From: Paenibacillus_AA sp045062745
Lineage (GTDB): Bacteria; Bacillota; Bacilli; Paenibacillales; NBRC-103111
DNA: 64,000 bases
Direction: 5' to 3'
Assembly: GCF_045062745.1 (NCBI RefSeq)
Contig: NZ_JBJGED010000016.1
Coordinates: 107,388-171,387, forward strand
Notes under the pieces: model-generated
Told to the model about the DNA's origin: nothing
The model's input: only the letters and a program-made list of their open reading frames with translations
The model's database searches: none
Position numbers and translations under genes: made by a program
Part shown: positions 52,955 to 63,867 of the stretch, piece after piece
Layout of the letters: every line of letters begins with the position of its first letter
How positions within the stretch are numbered: the first letter of the stretch is position 1

Positions 52955-53101
52955 TTAGCCTTCTCCGTTGTTATGCCGGGAATGATTGGCCTGCTTCGTC
53001 TTCTTGGACCCCGACATCGGGACTTGGACCGCTCCGTCCTTGTCCCGTCGATTGGCTCGTCCGGTTGGGGGATTCACGGGCTGTGCGATATCTTTTGGCA
53101 T
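52955..53101 (-). CDS. sspP: Small acid-soluble spore protein P
   Basis: A 48-residue protein, very polar, beginning MPKDIAQPVNPPTGRANRRD and ending MSGSKKTKQANHSRHNNGEG. The block SGSKK-K-NH-R in the C-terminal half matches SspP (CotL) of B. subtilis, which is also 48 residues. GAGGAGGAC lies about seven bases before the ATG. It is the last of three closely spaced minus-strand genes behind a candidate SigG promoter, as expected for a forespore SASP. Confidence 0.82.
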   Translation of the reverse strand: MPKDIAQPVNPPTGRANRRDKDGAVQVPMSGSKKTKQANHSRHNNGEG

Positions 53102-53131
53102 GCGTTAGTCCTCCTCGCTGGATCGATTCGT

Positions 53132-53278
53132 TTATTCCTCGTGATTCAGTGCATCCTGGTGACGGCGATCATTGCGATCCTGCTGCCACTGCTGCGCTTG
53201 GTGGCTGTTCGCCGGCGTTTTGTCCAGATCCTTGACGACGTTGGATAAGTTTTTATCCGGTCCTTTGCGTTTGCTCAT
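53132..53278 (-). CDS. Hypothetical small hydrophilic protein in the sspP cluster
   Basis: 48 residues, no hydrophobic segment, rich in Asp, Asn, Gln, Lys and Arg (MSKRKGPDKNLSNVVKDLDK, then HQAQQWQQDRNDRRHQDA). GCGGAGG lies seven bases before the ATG at 53278. I do not recognise the family. Its size and composition and its position 30 bases before sspP suggest a minor spore-core protein, by inference. Confidence 0.65.
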   Translation of the reverse strand: MSKRKGPDKNLSNVVKDLDKTPANSHQAQQWQQDRNDRRHQDALNHEE

Positions 53279-53292
53279 CGCCATGCCTCCGC

Positions 53293-53637
53293 TTACTTGT
53301 GGGTTAGATGGTGCAGCGCTTGCGCGCATTCATGGAGATGTCTCACGTAATCCTCCACCAGCTGCTGAATCGTCTCGTTCCGTTCGTCGATCGTCTGATT
53401 GGCCTTCTCGACATCAATCAGCTCCACCCGCACCTCTCTCGAGTCTACATACGTTACGCTGAAATCGAACGAATACATCGAATGGCCGGCCGATGCGATA
53501 TGGACATGCAGCGAGGCTTCCCCTTCTCCCGGATGCACCTCGAATTTGTCCGATTGATTCAGCACGGTTGGCAACGTGGCGCTCCAAGCCTCCATCAGCT
53601 GATTTTGGCTCACCGGCAATGTTTCCGTTGGGCTCAT
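53293..53637 (-). CDS. Hypothetical protein, first gene of the sspP cluster
   Basis: 114 residues, soluble, with a mixed alpha/beta N-terminal part (FEVHPGEGEASLHVHIASAG, then MYSFDFSVTYVDSREVRVEL) and a C-terminal helix ending LHECAQALHHLTHK. No catalytic motif recognised. GGAGGAGG precedes the ATG. It lies 14 bases before the 48-residue gene, and a SigG-like promoter lies directly upstream, so a sporulation role is inferred. Confidence 0.7.
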   Translation of the reverse strand: MSPTETLPVSQNQLMEAWSATLPTVLNQSDKFEVHPGEGEASLHVHIASAGHSMYSFDFSVTYVDSREVRVELIDVEKANQTIDERNETIQQLVEDYVRHLHECAQALHHLTHK

Positions 53638-53659
53638 GGGCTCAACACCTCCTCCATCT

Positions 53660-53689
53660 TAAAATGCCGAGGGCGTTGCGCTTTTATTC
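53660..53689 (-). promoter_or_regulatory. Candidate SigG promoter of the sspP cluster
   Basis: -35 GAATA (53689-53685), an 18-base spacer and -10 CATTTTA (53666-53660), matching the forespore SigG pattern GAATA...CATNNTA. The predicted RNA start falls at the edge of the ribosome site, so the leader would be very short. Confidence 0.5.
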
Positions 53690-53723
53690 CCGCAGGATCG
53701 GCACAAATATAGGGATGCGGGCG

Positions 53724-53756
53724 TGAAAAAAGCGACCCCGAAGGATCGCTCTTTTG
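53724..53756 (-). terminator. Terminator of tRNA-Ser
   Basis: Stem AGCGATCC/GGTCGCT with one mismatch and a TTCGG loop, then TTTTTTC on the minus strand, seven bases after the tRNA. Confidence 0.85.
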
Positions 53757-53762
53757 TGCATA

Positions 53763-53849
53763 CGGAGAGGGTGGGATTCGAACCCACGGAAGAGTTACCC
53801 CTTCGCTGGTTTTCAAGACCAGAGCCTTAAACCACTCGACCACCTCTCC
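53763..53849 (-). tRNA. tRNA-Ser (TGA)
   Basis: Acceptor GGAGAGG/CCTCTCC, anticodon loop with TGA inside GGTCTTGAAAACC, a long class II variable arm, and T-arm GTGGG/CCCAC. CCA is not encoded. It follows serS, as the trnSL Ser gene does in B. subtilis. Confidence 0.95.
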
Positions 53850-53893
53850 AGGTTGGCGAATGCTTGCCCGGCCACGCAATAGTGACAACCTGC

Positions 53894-53922
53894 ATTGTAC
53901 CACAGGCCCGGAACGCTTTCAA
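53894..53922 (-). promoter_or_regulatory. SigA promoter of tRNA-Ser
   Basis: -35 TTGAAA (53922-53917), a 17-base spacer and -10 TACAAT (53899-53894), 45 bases before the tRNA and overlapping the serS 3' hairpin. Confidence 0.65.
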
Positions 53923-53953
53923 GAGCCGCCCAGAAAATACAAGCGGCTCTTGA
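53919..53953 (-). terminator. Hairpin after serS
   Basis: Perfect arms TCAAGAGCCGC/GCGGCTCTTGA around a 13-base loop. No U-run follows, so termination may be weak; the tRNA-Ser -35 lies in its 3' arm. Confidence 0.55.
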
Positions 53954-53969
53954 GTCGTTGAGGCCGTTC

Positions 53970-55250
53970 TTACTTGGCCGTAATGCGTTCCAGCCCGTTC
54001 ATGTAAGGCCGCAGCACGTCCGGTATGACGACACTGCCGTCCGCTTGCTGGTAATTCTCCAAGATTGCCGCTACGGTCCGGCCGAGGGCCAAGCCCGATC
54101 CGTTCAGCGTGTGCACGAACTCCGGCTTCGCCTTCGCATCCCGGCGGAACCGGATGTTCGCGCGGCGTGCTTGGAAATCCTCGAAGTTGCTGCACGACGA
54201 GATTTCACGGAACGAATCCCCGCTTGGCAGCCAAACTTCGAGATCATACGTCTTGGCCGAAGAGAAGCCGAGATCGCCCGTGCAGAGGCTCAGCACCCGG
54301 TACGGCAGCTTCAGCAGCTGCAGCACGCGCTCCGCGTTCTGCGTCAGCGTCTCCAGCTCGGCATAGGAGTCTTCCGGCTTCGTCAGCTTCACGAGCTCGA
54401 CCTTGTTGAATTGGTGCTGGCGGATCAGCCCGCGCGTATCGCGGCCGGCGGACCCGGCCTCCGAGCGGAAGCAAGCGCTGAAAGCGGTATAGTATTTCGG
54501 CAACTCTTCCGCATTCATAATCTCTTCGCGGTGATAGTTCGTCACCGGAACTTCGGCCGTCGGGATGAGGAAATAGTCCGTCTCCGCGATCTTGAACACG
54601 TCTTCTTCAAACTTCGGCAGCTGTCCGGTTCCGGTTAAGCTATCGCGATTGACGATATAAGGCGGAAGCATCTCTTCATAGCCATGCTCGTCCGCATGCA
54701 AATCCATCATGAAATTGATAAGAGCTCTCTCCAGCCGGGCGCCATAGCCCTTGTAGAACACAAACCGCGACCCGGTCACTTTCCCCGCCGCTTCGAAGTC
54801 CAGAATCCCTAACGATTGGGCAATGTCCCAGTGCGGCTTTACGTCGAACGAGAATTTCGGCACCTCGCCCCACGTGCGCAGCTCCACGTTGTCGGACTCC
54901 GACTGGCCGATGGGCACCGATTCATGCGGCATGTTCGGAATAGCGAGCAGAATCTTGCTCTGCTCCTCATCTAACACCCGAATCTCATCATCCAGCTGCT
55001 TGATCGTATCCGACACTTCCCGCATCTCGAGAATGAGCGATTCTGCGTCATCGCCGGATTTCTTCAGCCGCGCAACCTCTTGCGAGACGACGTTGCGGCG
55101 GTTCTTCAGCTGGTCCGATCGCTGCAGCAGCTCTCTCCGACGGGTATCCACGCCTTCAAACTGCTTTACCTCCTCATTCGTCTTCCCTCTATGACGCAGA
55201 GCCTCTTCTACTCTCGCTCTGTCGGTTCTAAGCAGTTTGACGTCAAACAA
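53970..55250 (-). CDS. serS: Seryl-tRNA synthetase
   Basis: A class II aminoacyl-tRNA synthetase charging tRNA-Ser. 426 residues: an N-terminal coiled-coil arm (about 28-100) that grips the tRNA variable arm, motif 2 FRSEAGSAGRDTRGLIRQHQ (about 268-287) and motif 3 GSGLALGRTVAAILENYQ (about 385-402). The start is TTG at 55250 with GGGAGGGG followed by a T-run. The tRNA-Ser gene lies directly downstream. There is no room for a T-box leader in the 125 bases before it. Confidence 0.96.
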   Translation of the reverse strand: MFDVKLLRTDRARVEEALRHRGKTNEEVKQFEGVDTRRRELLQRSDQLKNRRNVVSQEVARLKKSGDDAESLILEMREVSDTIKQLDDEIRVLDEEQSKILLAIPNMPHESVPIGQSESDNVELRTWGEVPKFSFDVKPHWDIAQSLGILDFEAAGKVTGSRFVFYKGYGARLERALINFMMDLHADEHGYEEMLPPYIVNRDSLTGTGQLPKFEEDVFKIAETDYFLIPTAEVPVTNYHREEIMNAEELPKYYTAFSACFRSEAGSAGRDTRGLIRQHQFNKVELVKLTKPEDSYAELETLTQNAERVLQLLKLPYRVLSLCTGDLGFSSAKTYDLEVWLPSGDSFREISSCSNFEDFQARRANIRFRRDAKAKPEFVHTLNGSGLALGRTVAAILENYQQADGSVVIPDVLRPYMNGLERITAK

Positions 55251-55334
55251 AAAAAACCCCTCCCGTAAGGGACATAGTGTATGGAATATAATGTACTATA
55301 CTCTACTCAAATATTCAAGAAACCCCACAACCAA

Positions 55335-55370
55335 GAAGCACCTGCCCGGCAGGGCCGGACAGGTGCTTGC
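55335..55370 (-). terminator. Terminator of pdxST
   Basis: Strong stem AAGCACCTGTCCGGC/GCCGGGCAGGTGCTT with a CCT loop, then TCTTGGTTG on the minus strand. Confidence 0.8.
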
Positions 55371-55376
55371 CTTCGA

Positions 55377-55967
55377 TTATCCTTGCACCGATGAGGCTTT
55401 GGACTGCTGCACCATGGTCGCGAAGTACTGATGCACCTGCGCATCGTCCGTCAACTCCGGGTGATACGACACCGCAAGCAAGTGCCCTTGCCGCGCGGCT
55501 ACGATCTCGCCCTTGTACTCGGAGAGTACTTCGACCTCGGGCCCGACGGCCTTGATCAGCGGCGCACGGATGAACACAGCCCGGACCGGCTCGGAGATTC
55601 CCTTCACATCGAGCGTCGTCTCGAAGCTTTCGCGCTGACGGCCGAACGCGTTCCGCTGTACCGTCATGTCCATCAGCCCGAGATGTACGGGATTGTCGCC
55701 TTCGACCTGATTCGCCAGGACGATAAGCCCCGCGCATGTGCCGAACAGCGGCTTGCCCTGGGCTGAGAACGCCCGGAGCGCCTCTATAAAACCATAGTCG
55801 CGCATCAGCTTGCCGATCGTCGTGCTCTCCCCGCCGGGGAGGATGATGCCGTCGATGTCCGCGAGCTGCTCGACCTTCTTGATGATTACCCCTTCCGCTC
55901 CCGCCATCTCCACCATGCGGATATGCTCAGCGACGGCCCCTTGAAGCGCAAGCACGCCAATCTTCAT
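55377..55967 (-). CDS. pdxT: Pyridoxal 5'-phosphate synthase glutaminase subunit
   Basis: A class I glutaminase that feeds ammonia to PdxS. 196 residues: LQGAVAEH (about 8-15), LPGGESTT (about 46), the nucleophile Cys in GTCAGLIVLA (about 79) and the His-Glu pair in SYHPELTDD (about 170-178). It follows pdxS by 23 bases. Confidence 0.97.
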   Translation of the reverse strand: MKIGVLALQGAVAEHIRMVEMAGAEGVIIKKVEQLADIDGIILPGGESTTIGKLMRDYGFIEALRAFSAQGKPLFGTCAGLIVLANQVEGDNPVHLGLMDMTVQRNAFGRQRESFETTLDVKGISEPVRAVFIRAPLIKAVGPEVEVLSEYKGEIVAARQGHLLAVSYHPELTDDAQVHQYFATMVQQSKASSVQG

Positions 55968-55990
55968 TGTAGACCCTTCTTTCTATCGGC

Positions 55991-56872
55991 TTACCGGCCG
56001 CGGTCTTGCATCCGCTGGGACGCTTCCAGCTTGGAGATCTCGATCCCCTTCATAGCGGTTCCCAAGTTTTTGGACACTTCCGCGATCAGTGCGTAGTCGG
56101 TATAGTGCGTAGTGGCTTGCACGATCGCCTTCGCGAATTTCTCCGGATTCTCCGAGGTGAAGATCCCGGACCCTACGAATACGCCATCTGCGCCCAGGTG
56201 CATCATCAGCGCCGCATCGGACGGAGTCGCTACGCCGCCAGCGGCGAAGTTCACAACCGGCAGTCGGCCGTTCTCGTGGATGTACAGCACCAGATCGTAG
56301 GGAGCGGCGAGCGTCTTTGCTTCCACCATCAGCTCATCCTTCGTCAGGCTCTGGATGCGACGAATTTGGCTGTTGATGATGCGCAGGTGACGAACGGCTT
56401 CCACGACGTTACCGGTTCCCGGCTCGCCCTTGGTGCGCAGCATGGCGGCCCCTTCCCCGATACGGCGAAGCGCTTCGCCCAAGTCTTTGGCGCCGCAGAC
56501 GAACGGTACGGTGAATTCTTTCTTGTCGATATGGTAGACTTCATCGGCCGGAGTCAAAACTTCACTCTCATCGATGTAGTCGGCTCCCAGCGCTTCCAGG
56601 ACGCGAGCTTCCACATAGTGACCGATCCGTGCCTTGGCCATAACCGGGATGCTTACGACCTTCATCACTTGCTCCAAAATCGTCGGGTCGGCCATCCGGG
56701 CTACGCCGCCGTGCGCCCGGATTTCCGAAGGGACGCGTTCCAGCGCCATAACTGCAGTCGCACCAGCCGCTTCTGCGATTTTCGCTTGTTCGGCGCTCAT
56801 GACGTCCATAATGACGCCGCCTTTTTGCATTTCGGCCATACCCTTTTTAACGCGCCATGTTCCAGTTTCCAT
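55991..56872 (-). CDS. pdxS: Pyridoxal 5'-phosphate synthase lyase subunit
   Basis: A TIM-barrel synthase making PLP from ribose-5-P, glyceraldehyde-3-P and PdxT-derived ammonia. 293 residues. Active-site Lys in PVMAKARIGH (about 81) and the second Lys in FVCGAKDLGEALRR (about 149); VNFAAGGVATPSDAALMM is the phosphate site. GGAGGG lies nine bases before the ATG. A promoter with an overlapping dyad precedes it. Confidence 0.97.
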   Translation of the reverse strand: METGTWRVKKGMAEMQKGGVIMDVMSAEQAKIAEAAGATAVMALERVPSEIRAHGGVARMADPTILEQVMKVVSIPVMAKARIGHYVEARVLEALGADYIDESEVLTPADEVYHIDKKEFTVPFVCGAKDLGEALRRIGEGAAMLRTKGEPGTGNVVEAVRHLRIINSQIRRIQSLTKDELMVEAKTLAAPYDLVLYIHENGRLPVVNFAAGGVATPSDAALMMHLGADGVFVGSGIFTSENPEKFAKAIVQATTHYTDYALIAEVSKNLGTAMKGIEISKLEASQRMQDRGR

Positions 56873-56911
56873 ATTGTGTTGCCCTCCTGATTTCTATTGC
56901 AGCTAAATGGC

Positions 56912-56969
56912 TGATGTAGTCTCGTCTTCTCTAAAGACTCATTCTACATCAAGGGGTACGTTTGCACAA
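56912..56969 (-). promoter_or_regulatory. pdxST promoter with overlapping dyad
   Basis: -35 TTGTGC (56969-56964), a 17-base spacer and -10 TAGAAT (56946-56941). Arms TGATGTAG (56951-56944) and CTACATCA (56919-56912), with an inner GTCTT/AAGAC, bracket the -10 and the RNA start, an operator-like layout. Confidence 0.5.
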
Positions 56970-56983
56970 TAGCTTTTAGTTGT

Positions 56984-58288
56984 CTAAAAGAGGTTCTTGA
57001 GCCCGCTCGCAATCCCCGAGAATACGTCGCCGAAGAAATTTTTGATCGCCCGGAAAAACAACCGGAACCAGCTGCCCTTCTCCATATCTTGAGATGCGAC
57101 CAGGTTGACCTTCTTCTCCATTCCGGCGTACTTGACCGTTGCCGTACCCAGTACATCGCCTGTCTTGATCGGCGCAGCCTTCATCTGATCGAGCCCGGCC
57201 GCCGTCACTTCGATTTGGGGCGCTTCACCCTTCTTCACGACGAAATCCACATTGCTCTCGGTGACGACCGGCACTTCCGTTTTGATACCCTTTTTGATCT
57301 TCGCGACTTTCATCGACTCCACTTCGCTCTTCGCCGCCAAGACCGGCTTGATCTCGTAGTTATTGAAGCCGTAATCGAGCAGCTTGCGCGTATCCAGGAA
57401 GCGCTGCGGTTCCGAAGGGGTATTCATCACAACCGTAATGAGCCGCATCCCGTCCTTAACGGCTGTTCCGGTAAAGCAGTAGCCGGCCTCATCGGTATGG
57501 CCCGTTTTCAACCCGTCCACGCCAGGGTACGTATAAGGCCTAAAGTTAATATTGTCTTTATTGCCCTCGAGCATCCAGTTCCAGTTGATCATCGGGCTCT
57601 TGTCCGATTCGCGGAATTTCTTGGAGGGTGTGCTGGAGAACTGCAGAATTTCCTTATGTTCATTGACGATATGGGAGGCTAGTATGGCTGCGTCTCGAGC
57701 GGTCATCATCGTCTCCCCAGTCGTATTGGCCGGCTGGTATTTGCCGAGATCCGCTCTGGATAGCCCAGTGGAGTTCACGAATTGCGCCTTGGGGTTCAAC
57801 CCCATTTTCTTAGCGGTTGCATTCATCATCTCTACGAACTTGTCCTCGGAGCCGGCGACGAACTCAGCCAATGCAACCGTCGCATCGTTCCCGGAATAGA
57901 TCGACATCGCCCCGAACAGGTCGCGTACCGTCGATTTTTCCTGGAAAGCCAGCAGGTCCCCGGATCCGATCACGTCCGCCGCATACCGGCTCGTTGTGAC
58001 GACGTCCTCCCACTTGATTTTGCCGGACTTGATCGTTTCCATCACGATGTATTCGGTCATCATCTTGGACATGCTCGCCGGTGGCAGAAGTTCATCCGCA
58101 TTCATCTCCCACAGCACTTGGCCGGTGGACGCTTCCATAATGATGCCGGCTTTGGCTGTCAGCTTCAGGTCGACCGTCTCGGCCGCCTGCGCTTCTGGAG
58201 CATATAGGAACACTTGCAACATGGATAAACTTAGCACACTGCTTCCGATGATTCCGAATACCTTACTTTTGTTGACTCTGCCTGACAC
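56984..58288 (-). CDS. dacA: D-alanyl-D-alanine carboxypeptidase DacA (PBP5)
   Basis: Trims the terminal D-Ala of peptidoglycan stems. 434 residues: a signal segment (about 12-34), the SxxK motif in PPASMSKMM (about 71), SGN in IYSGNDATVAL (about 133), KTG in GLKTGHTDEAGYC (about 258), a C-terminal beta domain (about 310-400) and an amphipathic membrane anchor (SWFRLFFRAIKNFFGDVFSG). The start is GTG at 58288. A -10 TACAAT (58335-58330) with an extended TGA lies upstream. Gene order guaB-dacA-pdxS-pdxT-serS matches B. subtilis. Confidence 0.96.
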   Translation of the reverse strand: MSGRVNKSKVFGIIGSSVLSLSMLQVFLYAPEAQAAETVDLKLTAKAGIIMEASTGQVLWEMNADELLPPASMSKMMTEYIVMETIKSGKIKWEDVVTTSRYAADVIGSGDLLAFQEKSTVRDLFGAMSIYSGNDATVALAEFVAGSEDKFVEMMNATAKKMGLNPKAQFVNSTGLSRADLGKYQPANTTGETMMTARDAAILASHIVNEHKEILQFSSTPSKKFRESDKSPMINWNWMLEGNKDNINFRPYTYPGVDGLKTGHTDEAGYCFTGTAVKDGMRLITVVMNTPSEPQRFLDTRKLLDYGFNNYEIKPVLAAKSEVESMKVAKIKKGIKTEVPVVTESNVDFVVKKGEAPQIEVTAAGLDQMKAAPIKTGDVLGTATVKYAGMEKKVNLVASQDMEKGSWFRLFFRAIKNFFGDVFSGIASGLKNLF

Positions 58289-58402
58289 GCCTCTCCCAAC
58301 TCCCTACCATTAATCAAATAGTTTCCTATATTGTATCATACGGGGGAGGGGGACAAAAGTTAATCGACCGCATGGCACATTTTTACACGGCTTGTAAGCA
58401 AA

Positions 58403-58443
58403 AGAGAGGCGAGACCTCCCAATCGCGGGCTGTCTGCCTCTCC
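58403..58443 (-). terminator. Terminator of guaB
   Basis: Stem GAGAGGCAGAC/GTCTCGCCTCTC (one bulge) around a GC-rich loop, then TTTTGC on the minus strand. Confidence 0.75.
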
Positions 58444-58462
58444 TTAATGCGCCATAATGCTC

Positions 58463-59923
58463 TTACATCGAGTAGTTCGGCGCTTCTTTTGTAATTTGAA
58501 CGTCATGCGGATGGCTCTCCCGCAGCCCGGCACCGGTAATGCGGATAAACTGGGTATCTCGCTTAAGCTCCTCGATCGTGCGGGTTCCGCAGTAGCCCAT
58601 CCCTTGGATCAGCCCGCCCACCAATTGATGCACCGTATCCTTGAGCGGCCCCTTGTAAGGCACCCGGCCTTCTATGCCTTCCGGCACGAGCTTGGATTCG
58701 TTTTCCTGGAAGTATCGGTCTTTGCTGCCTTCCTTCATCGCCCCGATCGAGCCCATCCCCCGGTATACTTTGAACTGACGGCCTTGGAAAATTTCCGATT
58801 CCCCCGGGCTCTCTTCCGTCCCCGCAAACAAGCTGCCCAGCATGACCGCATCCGCACCGGCGGCAATCGCTTTGGTGATCTCTCCGGAGTACTTAATCCC
58901 GCCGTCCGCAATAATGGGGACTCCGTACTTCTGAGCCACCGTCGCACAATCGTAGATTGCGGTAATCTGCGGCACGCCGATCCCGGCGATGACGCGAGTC
59001 GTACAGATGGAGCCTGGCCCCATCCCTACCTTGACGATGGAGGCGCCGGCCTCGATCAGATCGCGTGTCGCTTCGCCCGTGGCCACGTTGCCTGCGGCAA
59101 TCGTCAGGTCCGGGAAGCTCGCGCGCAGCTTGCGTACCGTCTCCAAGATATTGATGTGGTGCCCGTGTGCCGAATCCACGACGATGAGGTCTACCCCGAC
59201 CTTCACGAGCGCCGTAGCGCGTTCAATCGCGTCCTTGGACGCTCCGATTGCGGCGCCTACCACCAGACGCCCCTGCTCGTCCTTCGCAGCATTCGGGAAT
59301 TGGATCGCCTTCTCGATATCCTTGATCGTGATCAGGCCCTTGAGATTGTTGTTCTCATCGACGAGCGGCAGCTTCTCGATCTTGTGCTTCTGCAGGATCA
59401 ATTCCGCTTCCTGCAGCGTAGTACCTACCGGGGCAGTGACGAGGTCTTCCATCGTCATGACTTCTTTGATCTTGATCGAATAATCGTGCACGAACCGGAG
59501 ATCCCGATTGGTCAAAATCCCGACCAGCTTGTTGTCCTCATCGACAATCGGGACGCCCGAGATCCGGTACTTACCCATCAGCTCTTCCGCGTGATACACG
59601 TGGTGCTCAGGCGTGAGGGAGAACGGATTTGTAATAACCCCGCTTTCCGACCGCTTCACCCGGTCCACTTCCTCCGCTTGCTGCGCAATGGACATATTCT
59701 TATGGATGATGCCGATGCCGCCTTCTCTCGCCATGGCGATCGCCAGCTTCGCTTCCGTGACCGTATCCATCGCCGAACTGATCAGCGGGATGTTCAATTT
59801 GATCTTCTTGGACAGCTGGGTGGATACACTGATTTCCTTCTGACCGAATACTTCGGACTTTCTTGGAATGAGCAATACGTCGTCGAACGTTAAGCCTTCC
59901 TTAGCAAACTTGGTTTCCCACAC
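58463..59923 (-). CDS. guaB: Inosine-5'-monophosphate dehydrogenase
   Basis: Oxidises IMP to XMP, the committed step to GMP. 486 residues from a GTG at 59923, giving the expected start VWETKFAKEGLTFDDVLL, with AGGGGG upstream; the frame extends 58 codons further without support. Two CBS domains (about 95-205) interrupt the TIM barrel. Active-site Cys in GPGSICTTR (about 305) and YRGMGSIGAM mark the catalytic site. Confidence 0.96.
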   Translation of the reverse strand: MWETKFAKEGLTFDDVLLIPRKSEVFGQKEISVSTQLSKKIKLNIPLISSAMDTVTEAKLAIAMAREGGIGIIHKNMSIAQQAEEVDRVKRSESGVITNPFSLTPEHHVYHAEELMGKYRISGVPIVDEDNKLVGILTNRDLRFVHDYSIKIKEVMTMEDLVTAPVGTTLQEAELILQKHKIEKLPLVDENNNLKGLITIKDIEKAIQFPNAAKDEQGRLVVGAAIGASKDAIERATALVKVGVDLIVVDSAHGHHINILETVRKLRASFPDLTIAAGNVATGEATRDLIEAGASIVKVGMGPGSICTTRVIAGIGVPQITAIYDCATVAQKYGVPIIADGGIKYSGEITKAIAAGADAVMLGSLFAGTEESPGESEIFQGRQFKVYRGMGSIGAMKEGSKDRYFQENESKLVPEGIEGRVPYKGPLKDTVHQLVGGLIQGMGYCGTRTIEELKRDTQFIRITGAGLRESHPHDVQITKEAPNYSM

Positions 59924-60173
59924 GGAAAATATCCCCCTCTGTCTTCTCAGCTGCATTGTTGGTCCCAAATATATTATTGCCATAGTAACAAATCCGATAT
60001 GGAGGGTCAAGGCGAATACCCCCAATGCCCAAAGTTCCCAGCGACGTGTGTTTAGTAACTGCTTTGAACTCTCGTCCAAATGGTGAAAAACCTGCAAATG
60101 TGCAGTTAATTCTCCCTGTGGCGAAGTCGAGGATCTAACCCGAAAACACCTGCAACTTGTGCGGTTATACGGA
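59924..60173. other. Region between the 5S terminator and guaB
   Basis: The guaB leader and promoter must lie here, but I find no convincing -35/-10 pair. CTGCACATTTGCAG near 60090-60105 is a short dyad. No gene seen. Confidence 0.4.
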
Positions 60174-60215
60174 AAGAGGCTGCTTCCGGTTCGAATGAAC
60201 CAGGAGCAGCCTCTT
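60174..60215 (-). terminator. Terminator of the distal 5S rRNA
   Basis: Stem AAGAGGCTGCT/AGCAGCCTCTT with an inner GGTTC/GAACC, 20 bases after the 5S gene. The U-run is short (CTCTTTCC). Confidence 0.75.
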
Positions 60216-60234
60216 CTTGTGCGCTACGGCCTTT

Positions 60235-60351
60235 GCTTGGCAACGTCCTACTCTCCCAGGACCCTTCGGTCCAAGTACCATCGGCGCTGGAGGGCTTAAC
60301 GGTCGTGTTCGGGATGGGAACGCGTGGATCCCCTCCGCCATCATCACCAAA
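60235..60351 (-). rRNA. 5S rRNA, copy after 23S
   Basis: 117 bases containing CCATCCCGAACACGACCGTT and ending GTTGCCAAGC; identical over its whole length to the copy at 63751-63867. Confidence 0.93.
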
Positions 60352-60436
60352 CGTGTAGCTGTAGATACAGGGTTTATTCCCTGAAAACTGGGTGCGAATC
60401 GATAACGTGCGTCTTGTATGCTTGTGCCCTTTCGGG

Positions 60437-63358
<2,922 letters not shown>

Positions 63359-63492
63359 TCCGCAATGACTTCCGTTAGGAGGTCAATGTTAACAAGTACA
63401 AGTTACGCCCTAGATTGCTCTAGTTCTCGTTATCGTTTCGCTATCCAGTTTTCAAGGAACAAAGTTGCTGTGCCGTTTTGGCGGCAAGGAAT

Positions 63493-63521
63493 ATACTATC
63501 ACATCGCCCAGCAGGATGCAA
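63493..63521 (-). promoter_or_regulatory. Candidate promoter for the 23S-5S unit
   Basis: -35 TTGCAT (63521-63516), a 17-base spacer and -10 TAGTAT (63498-63493) preceded by an extended TGA. It lies between the terminator after the first 5S and the 23S gene. A second -10-like TATAAT occurs at 63623-63618 without a good -35. The pre-23S stretch near 63430-63460 has the usual CTTGAAAACTGGATA antiterminator-like sequence. Confidence 0.55.
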
Positions 63522-63705
63522 CCCTTTTTCACAACAAATTTCGTTGCCAATCGACACCACTTCTGTTACCGGTTCATGTTTGTAGCTTATGGAATGATAG
63601 CCGCAATCAACCCCGGCATTATATGGATGAAAAGTTTCCTTCAGAATACAATCGCTAGAGGGTAAGCATAGAATAATAGAACACCGATGCATCTGCGTCA
63701 AAGCA

Positions 63706-63745
63706 TAAAAAAGCCGAGCCTTTGCTGAAAAGCAAAGGCTCGGCT
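63706..63745 (-). terminator. Strong terminator between 5S and 23S rRNA
   Basis: 15-bp perfect stem AGCCGAGCCTTTGCT/AGCAAAGGCTCGGCT with a TTTC loop, followed by TTTTT on the minus strand, six bases after the first 5S gene. Confidence 0.92.
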
Positions 63746-63750
63746 AGTGC

Positions 63751-63867
63751 GCTTGGCAACGTCCTACTCTCCCAGGACCCTTCGGTCCAAGTACCATCGG
63801 CGCTGGAGGGCTTAACGGTCGTGTTCGGGATGGGAACGCGTGGATCCCCTCCGCCATCATCACCAAA
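63751..63867 (-). rRNA. 5S rRNA, copy between 16S and 23S
   Basis: 117 bases identical to the copy at 60235-60351. It lies about 95 bases after the 16S 3' end, where a 23S or tRNA gene is normally found. Confidence 0.93.

Noticed and set aside
52904..53248. 114-codon plus-strand frame with hydrophobic segments
   Set aside because: It overlaps sspP and the 48-codon gene on the other strand, both with strong ribosome sites, and has no good site of its own.
55251..55334. T-box leader for serS
   Set aside because: Only about 125 bases separate serS from pdxT, including a terminator; no AGGGTGGNACCGCG-like T-box sequence is seen.
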